Shown here piece after piece: positions 1 through 7,258 of a DNA stretch of 19,026 bases. Source of the DNA: Firmicutes bacterium UBA2530 (lineage in GTDB: Bacteria > Bacillota > Clostridia > Tissierellales > Sedimentibacteraceae); NCBI GenBank assembly GCA_002340985.1, contig DDNC01000015.1:1-19026 (forward strand). The letters are read 5' to 3'. Position 1 is the first letter of the stretch. Each line of letters opens with the position of its first letter. The notes under the pieces were generated by a model, which ran no database searches, was not told the DNA's origin, and worked only from the letters and a program-made list of their open reading frames with translations. The position numbers and the translations under genes were made by a program.

Positions 1-49
1 GTTTACACAATCTTTGAAGATGACCCTCTTCCTTAATATTGACCTGCCG

Positions 50-62
50 TCCCCTTGACACC
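50..62. repeat. Short repeat TCCCCTTGACACC, copy 1
   Basis: These 13 bases recur exactly at 4515-4527, also in intergenic DNA. The motif (reverse complement GGTGTCAAGGGGA) resembles the heads of dispersed REP-like elements of Clostridia, but no hairpin or neighbouring transposase is visible here. The rest of 1-82, downstream of the helicase gene, shows nothing recognisable. Confidence 0.3.
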
Positions 63-82
63 TGATTAATTTAAATGGCAAA

Positions 83-1180
83 TTATCTTCTATCAATTTT
101 AAATCCAATTGCTTCTTCTATATCATTTAATATTCCCACATCCCTTTGAGCAATAAACATACATGTGTAGCCACTTTCACCTGCTCGTCCTGTCCTTCCT
201 ATACGATGAATATATGACTCGGGGCTTTCCGGTATATCATAATTATAAATATGGCTAACACCGCTTATATCCAGACCCCTTGCCGCTACATCTGTTGCAA
301 TTAAATATTGAATATCTCCACCTCTGAACGCTTTCATTATTCTTTCACGTTTTGATTGAAGTATATCACTATGCAACTTTTCGCAATTATAACCTTTGTT
401 GTGCATTGCTTCTTCTAAAGCATCAACTCTTATCTTTGTTCTGCAGAATATTATTGCCATGAAAGCTCTGTCTTGATCTAATACATTAAACAATGCTTCC
501 TGCTTTTTTCTATCCGTTGTTTCGACAACATGCTGCTTAATATTTTCAAGTGTTACGCTTTCTTTTTCTGCAGATATAGATATGGGATTTTTCATGTATT
601 TATATGCAAGCTTTTTTACATCAGAATCTATTGTTGCTGAAAAGCATAATGTCTGACGAGTCCTTGGAGTTTCTTTAATAATATCTTCTACCTCTTTTTT
701 AAATCCCATCAATAACATTTGATCAGCTTCATCAATTATTAATGTTTTTAACCCTTTTAGGTTTACTGTATCTCTGTTAATATGGTCTATTAACCTTCCC
801 GGTGTCGCTATAATCATATGTATGCTGTTCTTTAATTTTCTGATTTGTGACGCTATATCCTTTCCCCCGTAAGCGGCAAGAATATTAATACTTTTTGCCC
901 CTTTTAACTTGTTAGCTTCATCCGTAATTTGAATTGCAAGTTCACGTGTAGGAGTAATTATTAAGCACTGTACACTTTCTGTTTTCGGATTTATGTTTTC
1001 AAATATAGGAAGCAAAAATGCCAATGTTTTACCCGTTCCTGTCTGTGCCATTGCAATAACGTCATTTCCTTCTTTTATAGCCGGTATGCTTTGCTCCTGA
1101 ATAGGAGTAGGTGTTGTAATGCCTAAGTTTTTTAATATAACTTGAAAATTTTCATTTATACCTAATTCTTTAAAATTCAT
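83..1180 (-). CDS. DEAD-box ATP-dependent RNA helicase (minimal core)
   Basis: A cytoplasmic RNA helicase that uses ATP to unwind short RNA duplexes, as in ribosome assembly or mRNA turnover. The 365 residues carry the full motif set in order: PTPIQ of the Q motif (24-28), AQTGTGKT (Walker A, 45-52), PTRELA (77-82), TPGR (126-129), DEAD (150-153), SAT (181-183), ARGLD (300-304) and HRIGRTGR (325-332). The protein stops about 30 residues after the last motif. It therefore lacks the basic or RNA-binding tail seen in CshA, DbpA or DeaD proteins, which makes it a core-only helicase. The match to motifs is unambiguous; the subfamily (RhlE-like or other) is not resolved. The ribosome binding site is weak (AGAAGA, about 6 bases before the ATG). 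It is divergent from the RsmH-like gene, which may reflect a shared role in RNA biology, though this is inference. Confidence 0.95.
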   Translation of the reverse strand: MNFKELGINENFQVILKNLGITTPTPIQEQSIPAIKEGNDVIAMAQTGTGKTLAFLLPIFENINPKTESVQCLIITPTRELAIQITDEANKLKGAKSINILAAYGGKDIASQIRKLKNSIHMIIATPGRLIDHINRDTVNLKGLKTLIIDEADQMLLMGFKKEVEDIIKETPRTRQTLCFSATIDSDVKKLAYKYMKNPISISAEKESVTLENIKQHVVETTDRKKQEALFNVLDQDRAFMAIIFCRTKIRVDALEEAMHNKGYNCEKLHSDILQSKRERIMKAFRGGDIQYLIATDVAARGLDISGVSHIYNYDIPESPESYIHRIGRTGRAGESGYTCMFIAQRDVGILNDIEEAIGFKIDRR

Positions 1181-1303
1181 TATTTATCTTCTTTCTACTT
1201 TAATATGTAATTGTATTATATCATATTTAATATATCTTTATTTATTATTTCTTTATTTTTCGTACACTCTATTTCGCATCAAAATTATTTGAACGATAAT
1301 AAT

Positions 1304-1332
1304 TTGCTTTTATGTACTGTATTTGGTATCAT
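1304..1332 (+). promoter_or_regulatory. Sigma-A-like promoter of the RsmH-like gene
   Basis: A -35 TTGCTT (1304-1309) and a -10 TATCAT (1327-1332) are separated by 17 bases, and TGG directly before the -10 gives an extended -10. It lies about 60 bases upstream of the chosen start, in the 209-base gap between divergent genes. Confidence 0.55.
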
Positions 1333-1389
1333 ATGTTTTGAATAAACATTAAAAAAATATCAAAAAATGTGGAGGAAAAAACAAGCCAA

Positions 1390-2436
1390 ATGGATAATCA
1401 AGAGCAAAAACATCAACGACGGGTTCGATATAAAGGCACTCATCCTAAAACTTTTAATGAAAAATATAAAGAGCTGCAACCGGAAAAATATGCTGAAACT
1501 GTGGCAAAGGTTATTCTAAAAGGCAATACTCCTGCGGGTATGCATCGTTCAATTTGTGTTAAAGAAATATTAGAATTCTTACAAATTACACCCGGACAAA
1601 TTGGATTAGATGCAACATTGGGTTATGGTGGTCATACATTAGAGATGCTTAAATGTTTGAATTTAAAAGGGCACATGTATGCCATAGATGTTGACCCTAT
1701 TGAATTACCGCGTACTAAAATGCGTTTAGAAAACTTAGGTTATGGCCCGGGAATTTTAACGATAAAGCAAATGAACTTTTCCAATATAGATCAATTAGCT
1801 TTAGAATCAGGACCATTTAATTTTGTTTTAGCAGATTTGGGTGTATCATCAATGCAAATAGACAATCCCGAAAGAGGATTTACATTTAAAATTGATGGAC
1901 CATTAGATTTACGACTGGACCCTAATAAAGGCATATCTGCTGCAGAGCGTTTAAAAACTATTTCAGAAGATGAATTACAAGGAATGTTGGTAGAAAACGC
2001 TGATGAACCTAATTCAGCAGCAATCGCCCGCGCTATTATTTCCGCAATAAAAAAAGGCGAAGATATAACAACAACTCAGCTCCAACTAATTATTAAGGAT
2101 GCTCTGAAGTTTGTTCCGGAAAAAAACAGAAATGACGAAATTAAAAAATCCTGTCAACGATGCTTTCAAGCATTACGAATTGATGTCAATAGTGAATTTG
2201 AGGTTTTATATGAATTTTTGGAAAAACTCCCTGATACCCTTGCCAAAGGCGGACGGGTTGCTATACTTTCATTTCATTCAGGAGAAGATCGTTTGGTTAA
2301 AAAGTCTTTTCAACGCTTTTTACGTGAAGGCATATATAGCGAAATAGCTCCTAATGTTATCCTACCATCATTAGAGGAATGTAATGCCAATAGTCGCGCT
2401 CGTTCCGCTAAATTACGTTGGGCTATAAAAGCATGA
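1390..2436 (+). CDS. RsmH-like rRNA methyltransferase, N-terminally extended paralogue
   Basis: A SAM-dependent methyltransferase of the RsmH (MraW) family, whose known member N4-methylates cytosine 1402 of 16S rRNA. It has the SAM loop DATLGYGGHT, then DLGVSSMQIDNPERGF, DGPLDLRLD, SFHSGEDRLVKKSF and a C-terminal RARSAKLRW. Differences from the standard enzyme are a basic extension of about 50 residues (RRVRYKGTHPK, EKYKELQPEKY) and HRSICVKEIL in place of the usual HxPVLL start. The usual SFHSLEDR reads SFHSGEDR. The gene is not in a division/cell-wall cluster, so this is probably a second copy beside a canonical rsmH elsewhere. The start is uncertain. A GTG at 1369 extends the frame by 7 residues but has no upstream Shine-Dalgarno. 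The ATG at 1390 has GGAGG at 1371-1375, with a long 14-base spacing. The exact target base is unproven. Confidence 0.88.
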   Translation: MDNQEQKHQRRVRYKGTHPKTFNEKYKELQPEKYAETVAKVILKGNTPAGMHRSICVKEILEFLQITPGQIGLDATLGYGGHTLEMLKCLNLKGHMYAIDVDPIELPRTKMRLENLGYGPGILTIKQMNFSNIDQLALESGPFNFVLADLGVSSMQIDNPERGFTFKIDGPLDLRLDPNKGISAAERLKTISEDELQGMLVENADEPNSAAIARAIISAIKKGEDITTTQLQLIIKDALKFVPEKNRNDEIKKSCQRCFQALRIDVNSEFEVLYEFLEKLPDTLAKGGRVAILSFHSGEDRLVKKSFQRFLREGIYSEIAPNVILPSLEECNANSRARSAKLRWAIKA

Positions 2437-2447
2437 TTTGTTTAACA

Positions 2448-2494
2448 AGAGCTGTCTCAAAATAGAAAATTAAATTTCTAAGAGAGACAGCTCT
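2448..2494. terminator. Long hairpin after the RsmH-like gene
   Basis: AGAGCTGTCTC (2448-2458) pairs perfectly with GAGACAGCTCT (2484-2494). An inner stem TAGAAA/TTTCTA (2463-2468 with 2475-2480) fills the loop. It begins 12 bases after the stop codon and probably ends that transcript, though the T-run after it is short. The GAGCTGTCTC ends also resemble the terminal repeats of IS1182-type elements, so a small derelict element is an alternative. Confidence 0.6.
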
Positions 2495-2765
2495 CTTTGG
2501 TACGATAAAAGCAGTACAGGCTCGCTTTTAAATGCTCATGAAATAAGTACCCTTCTCTGTCATATTTTTTGTTATACCAAAATACATAACTAACTGCCAC
2601 ATATTCTTCTCATTGCTGTTTCTAACGACTCTTTACCCTCCTTTATTAGTAAATGCAAGTGGTTTTTGCAAATACTGTCAACAAGTAGATTGTGTATCTT
2701 TATTTTTTCCAAAGAATAAATCAATCTATCAAGGGGAACTATAATTTTTAAAGGAGGTTTTTCAT
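2495..2765. other. Intergenic stretch without recognised genes
   Basis: I see no coding frame, tRNA or clear promoter here. A TATAAT at 2740-2745 is too close to the ribosome binding site of the next gene (2752-2757) to act as its -10. The promoter of the 68-residue gene therefore remains unidentified. Confidence 0.4.
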
Positions 2766-2972
2766 ATGAGCAAAGGAAATGGCAGATTCAGAAAAAATAG
2801 CATGGGAAATGGGATGGATAAGTTTCACGGAGCATGCAACGGCATCAACTCAGATAAAAAAATAGATCCTAACGATTACAACTCGCTTCAAGACGTTCCT
2901 GATTCAGATATCATATCAGGAAACATTAATAGAAGCAATAAGGACAAAGGATTTAAAAGCAAATTAAAATAG
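2766..2972 (+). CDS. Small hydrophilic protein of unknown function
   Basis: I do not recognise this 68-residue protein. It is rich in Asn, Lys, Gly and Asp, has one Cys (in FHGACNG), and has no signal peptide or membrane segment, so it is probably cytoplasmic and perhaps poorly ordered. It is called a gene because a strong AAAGGAGG (2750-2757) lies 8 bases before the ATG, and the stop is followed within about a dozen bases by a GC-rich hairpin. Both features fit a free-standing transcription unit. The Gly/Asn/Lys-rich start (MSKGNGRFRKN) recalls small spore or stress proteins in composition only; that is not evidence of function. Confidence 0.65.
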   Translation: MSKGNGRFRKNSMGNGMDKFHGACNGINSDKKIDPNDYNSLQDVPDSDIISGNINRSNKDKGFKSKLK

Positions 2973-2983
2973 TATAATCATGG

Positions 2984-3001
2984 CCACCGGCTCGCCGGTG
3001 G
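2984..3001 (+). terminator. Terminator hairpin of the 68-residue gene
   Basis: CCACCGGC (2984-2991) pairs with GCCGGTGG (2994-3001) across a two-base gap, giving a very stable GC stem in AT-rich DNA. It is followed by TTTGCTCTT. It starts 11 bases after the stop codon. Confidence 0.7.
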
Positions 3002-3051
3002 TTTGCTCTTGCTCTATAACCACTTACAATAATACATTAACTGTTATGAAG

Positions 3052-3080
3052 CCTACAGTCAGTTTGTAGGTTCTTTTTTA
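3052..3080 (+). terminator. Second terminator-like hairpin upstream of arsR-type gene
   Basis: CCTACA (3052-3057) pairs with TGTAGG (3065-3070), followed by a T-rich run (TTCTTTTTT). It stands about 50 bases after the first hairpin and ends before the promoter at 3104. It may insulate the next gene, or be a leftover terminator of a lost gene. Confidence 0.5.
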
Positions 3081-3103
3081 TTAAATTAAATTTATTACTA
3101 ATA

Positions 3104-3132
3104 TTGCTAACCTACGGAATTTTATGTATAAT
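3104..3132 (+). promoter_or_regulatory. Promoter of the first ArsR-type gene
   Basis: TTGCTA (3104-3109), a 17-base spacer and a perfect TATAAT (3127-3132) precede the gene. The transcript would start about 20 bases before the ATG at 3161, with GGAGG in between. Confidence 0.65.
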
Positions 3133-3160
3133 AACTATGTGCCTGATGATGGAGGATTAA

Positions 3161-3481
3161 ATGGATACTTTTAAAGATAATGATAAAATTATGATTGAAT
3201 ACTCGGAAATGTTAAAAGCTTTAGCGCATCCCGTAAGATTATGTATAGTACATGGATTGATTAATTGTAACGGCAGCAATGTGTCTAATATCCAAAATTG
3301 TTTAAATATGCCTCAATCAACTATTTCTCAACACTTAGCTAAGCTTAGAAGCTATGGTATAATAACAGGTGAAAGAAATGGACTGGAGATTATTTATAAA
3401 GTCAGCAACGACAAAGTAAAAGCTTTGATTGAAATTCTTTTCACAGAAAATAAATTAATCAATCAAAATCCCAGTATATAA
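3161..3481 (+). CDS. ArsR-family winged-helix transcriptional regulator
   Basis: A 106-residue DNA-binding repressor of the ArsR/SmtB type. Recognisable parts are the start helix with KALAHPVRLCIVHGL (residues 19-33), the recognition helix MPQSTISQHLAKLRSYGII, and the wing GERNGLEIIYKVS. ArsR proteins bind as dimers and leave DNA when a metal or oxidant reaches their sensor site. Three Cys are present (in RLCIV, INCNG and QNCLN), but the classical ELCVC As(III) site and the ELCAC form seen in the other ArsR of this window are both absent. The inducer is therefore unknown, and a redox or other metal signal is possible. GGAGG lies 6 bases upstream. It faces the iron-sulfur pair at 3502-4305 tail to tail, so a regulatory link to that pair is plausible but not shown. 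Confidence 0.88.
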   Translation: MDTFKDNDKIMIEYSEMLKALAHPVRLCIVHGLINCNGSNVSNIQNCLNMPQSTISQHLAKLRSYGIITGERNGLEIIYKVSNDKVKALIEILFTENKLINQNPSI

Positions 3482-3497
3482 TATGCCGGGATTTTTT
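3465..3497. terminator. Terminator between convergent genes
   Basis: AAAATCCC (3465-3472) pairs with GGGATTTT (3488-3495), with T-rich sequence after the right arm. The left arm lies inside the last codons of the ArsR-type gene. It serves the plus-strand gene and could also stop the minus-strand iron-sulfur operon. Confidence 0.65.
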
Positions 3498-3501
3498 ATT
3501 T

Positions 3502-4098
3502 TTAAACATTTTTATCTTTTAGATTATATTTAAATGTTGAAATTACATGAGTCATAGTGCCCATTGGACAATATACGCACCAAGAGCGTGGTTTATACAA
3601 TAGCATCGTTATTATTCCCAATATAGTAGAAGTCAACATAATACTGTAAAATCCAAATGCAAATTGTGCTGTCCATGGCGAAACAAAATCTGTATTTACC
3701 CAATGCCATGGTACCTTAAAAGTCCAAAGCAAAGTAATTACTTCTTTTAAATTTGATGCTCCAATTAAGACTAAATATGTGTTAAAAAGCATGAGCATGA
3801 ACATAGTCATAAAAAATGTCAAAAAGCCATATCTGAATAAATAGGATTTTAAAAGTTTTGGCATAGGTTTATTCCTTGATAGTTTATATTTACTGCCAAG
3901 TAAATTTAACAGCTGCCCTCTGCCACAATATTTATTGCAATATGTTTTGCCACCACCCTTAATAGAAATTATAAGCGGTATAGCAAAACATATCAATCCT
4001 AACCAGGCAAAGATTATATTAAATAATCCTAATACAAGATAAATAACAGAAAATATATATAAGTATTCATACCATGATTTCTTTTTATCCCTCTCCAT
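3502..4098 (-). CDS. NapH/CcoG-like membrane iron-sulfur protein
   Basis: A 198-residue membrane protein with hydrophobic segments at about 12-46, 90-112 and 145-168. It carries two cysteine motifs: CNKYCGRG (C54, C58) and WCVYCPMGTMT (C174, C177). This pattern is that of the membrane halves of NapH, NosR and related polyferredoxin proteins, which pass electrons between the membrane and a soluble partner. Here the usual ferredoxin domain is not fused but is encoded by the gene immediately upstream. Its ATG follows the TAG of that gene without a gap, and its GAGGTGG binding site lies inside the upstream gene, so the two are cotranscribed and probably form one complex. The electron acceptor is unknown. 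There is no sign of the nitrate or nitrous-oxide enzymes that NapH and NosR serve. Confidence 0.82.
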   Translation of the reverse strand: MERDKKKSWYEYLYIFSVIYLVLGLFNIIFAWLGLICFAIPLIISIKGGGKTYCNKYCGRGQLLNLLGSKYKLSRNKPMPKLLKSYLFRYGFLTFFMTMFMLMLFNTYLVLIGASNLKEVITLLWTFKVPWHWVNTDFVSPWTAQFAFGFYSIMLTSTILGIITMLLYKPRSWCVYCPMGTMTHVISTFKYNLKDKNV

Positions 4099-4305
4099 CT
4101 ACGCCACCTCTTCGCCTGATATAACTTCTATTGCAGATGATGGGCAAGTCTTTGCACATTTAGAACATCCTACGCATTTATTTTTATCAACTTCTGCAAA
4201 AACTCCTGCCACAATATTAATAGCGCTTAATGGGCATATGCCTACACATGTACCACATGCGACGCATTCTTTCCTGTTAACCTGCGCCCTCTTTCTTATT
4301 TTCAT
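4099..4305 (-). CDS. Small 2[4Fe-4S] ferredoxin
   Basis: A soluble 68-residue electron carrier with two complete cluster motifs: C14-x2-C17-x2-C20-x3-C24-P and C44-x2-C47-x2-C50-x3-C54-P. The Cys of each motif, together with the last Cys of the other, bind two [4Fe-4S] clusters in the bacterial ferredoxin fold. A basic N-terminus (MKIRKRAQVNRK) and an acidic tail flank the domain. The start has a strong AAGGAGGT (complement of 4311-4318) 5 bases upstream. It is the first gene of a two-gene operon with the NapH-like membrane protein and is the likely electron donor or acceptor for it. A good promoter lies just upstream. Confidence 0.92.
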   Translation of the reverse strand: MKIRKRAQVNRKECVACGTCVGICPLSAINIVAGVFAEVDKNKCVGCSKCAKTCPSSAIEVISGEEVA

Positions 4306-4333
4306 AAATTACCTCCTTAAAGTCACGTGAATT

Positions 4334-4361
4334 ATTATATCATAATATTACAATATATCAA
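4334..4361 (-). promoter_or_regulatory. Promoter of the ferredoxin/NapH-like operon with inverted repeat
   Basis: On the minus strand, TTGATA (4361-4356) and a perfect TATAAT (4339-4334) are 16 bases apart. The spacer holds ATATT-AC-AATAT (4345-4356), a symmetric element that could bind a dimeric repressor such as an ArsR protein. Confidence 0.6.
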
Positions 4362-4379
4362 TGTTGTTACTAATTTTTT

Positions 4380-4736
4380 TATATGTACTTTCTTCCAATA
4401 AAAAAGACATGGGATATTAAATCTTTTATGCCATGCCTTTAACACTCTTTTCCAATAAATACCACATGCATTTTTTAATACTTTATTCTAAATAATCAAA
4501 TGACAATAACCCCTTCCCCTTGACACCATTTCCGAAAAATACTCTTTCGCAGACGCACAGTCTGGTCAATGTATGCTTCCAAAAACAATTATTTTTTTCA
4601 TCATTATTTATATTAACATATTACATGAAACTTTTTATTTCTTCTTGATCAATATTAAATTAGCTGAAGATGTCAGTAACCTTGTCCCTTTGATATTAAA
4701 GTTTGCATAAACTTTTAAAATGATGTAACATAAAAG
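4380..4736. other. Intergenic region, no gene recognised
   Basis: This AT-rich stretch separates two divergent units. It contains the second copy of TCCCCTTGACACC (4515-4527). A TATAAT at 4737-4742 lies 39 bases before the lipoprotein start and may be its -10, but no good -35 accompanies it. Confidence 0.4.
4515..4527. repeat. Short repeat TCCCCTTGACACC, copy 2
   Basis: Identical to 50-62, in the same orientation. Flanks on either side differ, so only this core is shared. Confidence 0.3.
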
Positions 4737-4781
4737 TATAATGTAAAATATTTTCCATTAAATCAGAAAGAGGTATTTATA

Positions 4782-7070
4782 ATGAAGAAATATATTTATG
4801 CTATGTGTATTTTTTTATTAATAGCAATCAATTTTACCGGATGTAAAAGTGTTAATACAAATAACCCGGATAATGTAAGCGTAGATTCTGATAAAAAAAA
4901 CAATGAAAATAATGACGAGCAAAGCAAAGATATTTCTGATAGAAATCTTATACCATTAGAAGAAGCCCCCCCTGAACAACTAAGTTTTATTAATATTAAC
5001 AAAATTATAAATGGTCGTCTGATTAGTTTTAATTTAGGGGACACACATATTTCATCCAATTCTGCTTATTTTAATGAATATAATGATTTTGTAAGAAACT
5101 CTATAAAAATACTGTATTGTGAAGGATACGACGATAAATACAACACTGAGGATATCCGATTAAGTATAGGAAAAGAAAATTACGATAATTTTCAATTTTT
5201 TGAAACTCCACTTACTATCAGACAGCTTTCACCATATGCAGTTTTCAGCGGTTATAACGAAGCCTCCGAAATAATGAAGGTTGAGAGCTTTAACTTTGGT
5301 TATGATATGTGGCAGGTTGATTTCAATGCATTTATAAAAAGAAATGTTGATGGCAAAACATTTAATATAATAATTGATCCTGCTTATGTGTATGGAATAC
5401 CTTTTTACCATGACAAGGAGGATTTGTGCAGGTTCAATATTAACGGCTTGAATATAAAAGCTGATACATTGGAATTTAATTGTGAAATTGATATAGATAT
5501 GACTGGACAAAACACAAAAGAAAATATTGACAGCTTCAATGATATAGGTTCTGATTACATATATGCTGCAATAGAAGCTGACAGTTTATTGGTACAATAT
5601 AAAATAAGCCCAAATAAAGCGGAGTATTCAAATACAGGAGTATTAACAAAGTGTACTCCTATAAGTAAAGATACCACCGATGTTTTAACAAAATCTACAG
5701 ATTTAGATTTCAGTTCAGAAAACAAAGATCCAAATATGAAAAAGGTATATGATTCATTAATATCTAATCTAAATACTATAATAAATGAAAAAACTGTAGG
5801 AGTTGTATTATTGGATTTAGATTTTGATAAATTTCCAGAGCTGTTAGTTTCAAGACAATCCGGCTATACTGATTTTAACGGCAGCTTTCAAAATGCTGTT
5901 GATGTAGAAATGTACAGGATTAATGATAATGAGTTAAAATATATTGATACCATATATAATTATCATAGAATTGTCGGAAATATAAGCAATGTAATTGCTG
6001 TAAAAACATTAGACGACGGTTCAAAAGCATGGTTTAATATGTCATATAAAAACCGGCAGAATAATAAAGTTGAGGATACAGATTATTTATTTACATTAGA
6101 AGAAGATAAATTAGTATTTACCGAAGCTTTCAGAGCAAAAATAATTAATGACCCTGATGACGCCGAGAAAACAATCACCGATTATTATTATTTCGGTGAA
6201 AAAATGGAGTTTGAAGAGAGTACGGAATATCTTGAACAAAGAGGAGATACTATACCGCTTTACACATGGAACGGCATAACACATGCATACGGCGAATGGG
6301 CTTTCTTCGGGTATTTAAAGCAGGATTATTGTGAAGATATGAGAGACAGCACTTTTAACCTGTATTCCGACTGGATTGCTAATTTAGCTGAATATGATAC
6401 GATATCTCAAAAAGAACTAAGCACAAGAATGATACATCATGAACTTGCTTACTTGGTTGATGCATATTATTTAGGCGAATACAGTCCGAAAACCTATAGC
6501 TATTATTTTGAATTTTTAGGCGGCTTTGCAAAACCTGTGATATATCTTTATCCGGAAAAAGAAACAGAAGTCTCTGTCAGCTTAGAGCTGGATGGTGCCC
6601 TGACATGTACATATCCGGTGTATAAAAACGGTTGGGAAGTAATTGCCGGACCTGAAGGAACATTGATTAATAAGGATGACGGCAGAGAATACTCGTACTT
6701 ATATTGGGAAGGTATCGGAGAAAGCTCCTGGGATATGTCAAAAGGTTTTGTGGTAAAGGGAGCAGATACTATACAATTTTTACAGGAAAAATTAGAGTAC
6801 TTAGGATTAACTCCTAAGGAGCTGAATGAATTTATTGTTTATTGGCTTCCACATATGCAAAATAACAAATACAATTTAATCACATTCCAGACAGATATTT
6901 ATGAAAACAGCGCTAACCTGAATGTAAGCCCAAAGCCGGACAGCATTTTAAGAATTTTTATGGTGTATAAAGCTTTAGACGAATTTGCAGAAGTGCAGGA
7001 GCCTGTATTAGATACATTTGAAAGGAACGGATTTGCAGTTATTGAATGGGGAGGAACAGAACTTAAATAG
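4782..7070 (+). CDS. Large surface lipoprotein with C-terminal KPVIYLYP domain
   Basis: A 762-residue protein anchored on the outer side of the membrane: a short hydrophobic signal ends in the lipobox FTGC, with Cys21 as the lipidated residue. An acidic, Asn/Asp-rich linker follows (about 22-60). A middle region contains VVLLDLDFDKFPELLVSRQ, the Asp-rich type of segment seen in calcium-binding or FG-GAP-like repeats. The last ~180 residues begin FAKPVIYLYPEKETEV and run through YSYLYWEG, KGFVVKG, NEFIVYWLP and VIEWGG. I recall this C-terminal module as a recurring domain of unknown function in extracellular proteins of Firmicutes and Actinobacteria. No catalytic motif is visible. AAAGAGG lies 9 bases before the ATG. 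It stands alone between divergent and convergent neighbours. Function is unknown; binding of a cell-surface or environmental ligand is a guess. Confidence 0.85.
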   Translation: MKKYIYAMCIFLLIAINFTGCKSVNTNNPDNVSVDSDKKNNENNDEQSKDISDRNLIPLEEAPPEQLSFININKIINGRLISFNLGDTHISSNSAYFNEYNDFVRNSIKILYCEGYDDKYNTEDIRLSIGKENYDNFQFFETPLTIRQLSPYAVFSGYNEASEIMKVESFNFGYDMWQVDFNAFIKRNVDGKTFNIIIDPAYVYGIPFYHDKEDLCRFNINGLNIKADTLEFNCEIDIDMTGQNTKENIDSFNDIGSDYIYAAIEADSLLVQYKISPNKAEYSNTGVLTKCTPISKDTTDVLTKSTDLDFSSENKDPNMKKVYDSLISNLNTIINEKTVGVVLLDLDFDKFPELLVSRQSGYTDFNGSFQNAVDVEMYRINDNELKYIDTIYNYHRIVGNISNVIAVKTLDDGSKAWFNMSYKNRQNNKVEDTDYLFTLEEDKLVFTEAFRAKIINDPDDAEKTITDYYYFGEKMEFEESTEYLEQRGDTIPLYTWNGITHAYGEWAFFGYLKQDYCEDMRDSTFNLYSDWIANLAEYDTISQKELSTRMIHHELAYLVDAYYLGEYSPKTYSYYFEFLGGFAKPVIYLYPEKETEVSVSLELDGALTCTYPVYKNGWEVIAGPEGTLINKDDGREYSYLYWEGIGESSWDMSKGFVVKGADTIQFLQEKLEYLGLTPKELNEFIVYWLPHMQNNKYNLITFQTDIYENSANLNVSPKPDSILRIFMVYKALDEFAEVQEPVLDTFERNGFAVIEWGGTELK

Positions 7071-7079
7071 GATAGACAT

Positions 7080-7168
7080 TTGGAGACGTACCTTTTAAGT
7101 CCAATACGGTATAAATTAAAGTGTATTTTTGAAAGCCATTGATTGACATTTTAAGGTTCCGTCTCCAA
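7080..7168. repeat. Near-perfect inverted repeat, about 89 bp
   Basis: TTGGAGACG-T-ACCTT (7080-7094) matches the reverse complement of AAGGTTCCGTCTCCAA (7153-7168) with one bulge and one mismatch. The arms enclose 58 bases with no open frame. It sits 9 bases after the lipoprotein stop and before the convergent acetyltransferase gene. It could act as a terminator for either side, but it has no T-run and looks more like a small REP- or MITE-type element. Confidence 0.55.
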
Positions 7169-7258
7169 GAATTACCTTCCAAAACATTATTATTTTGACT
7201 TCCGTCAGATAATTAATGCCATGGCTTATTCGACGTTTTTATTTTATCTACGTTGCTT

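Noticed and set aside
2740..2745. TATAAT as promoter of the 68-residue gene
   Set aside because: Its start point would fall on the ribosome binding site, leaving no usable leader.
2448..2765. Remnant of an IS1182-like insertion sequence
   Set aside because: Only the GAGCTGTCTC hairpin arms recall such elements; no transposase fragment could be read on either strand, so a terminator is simpler.
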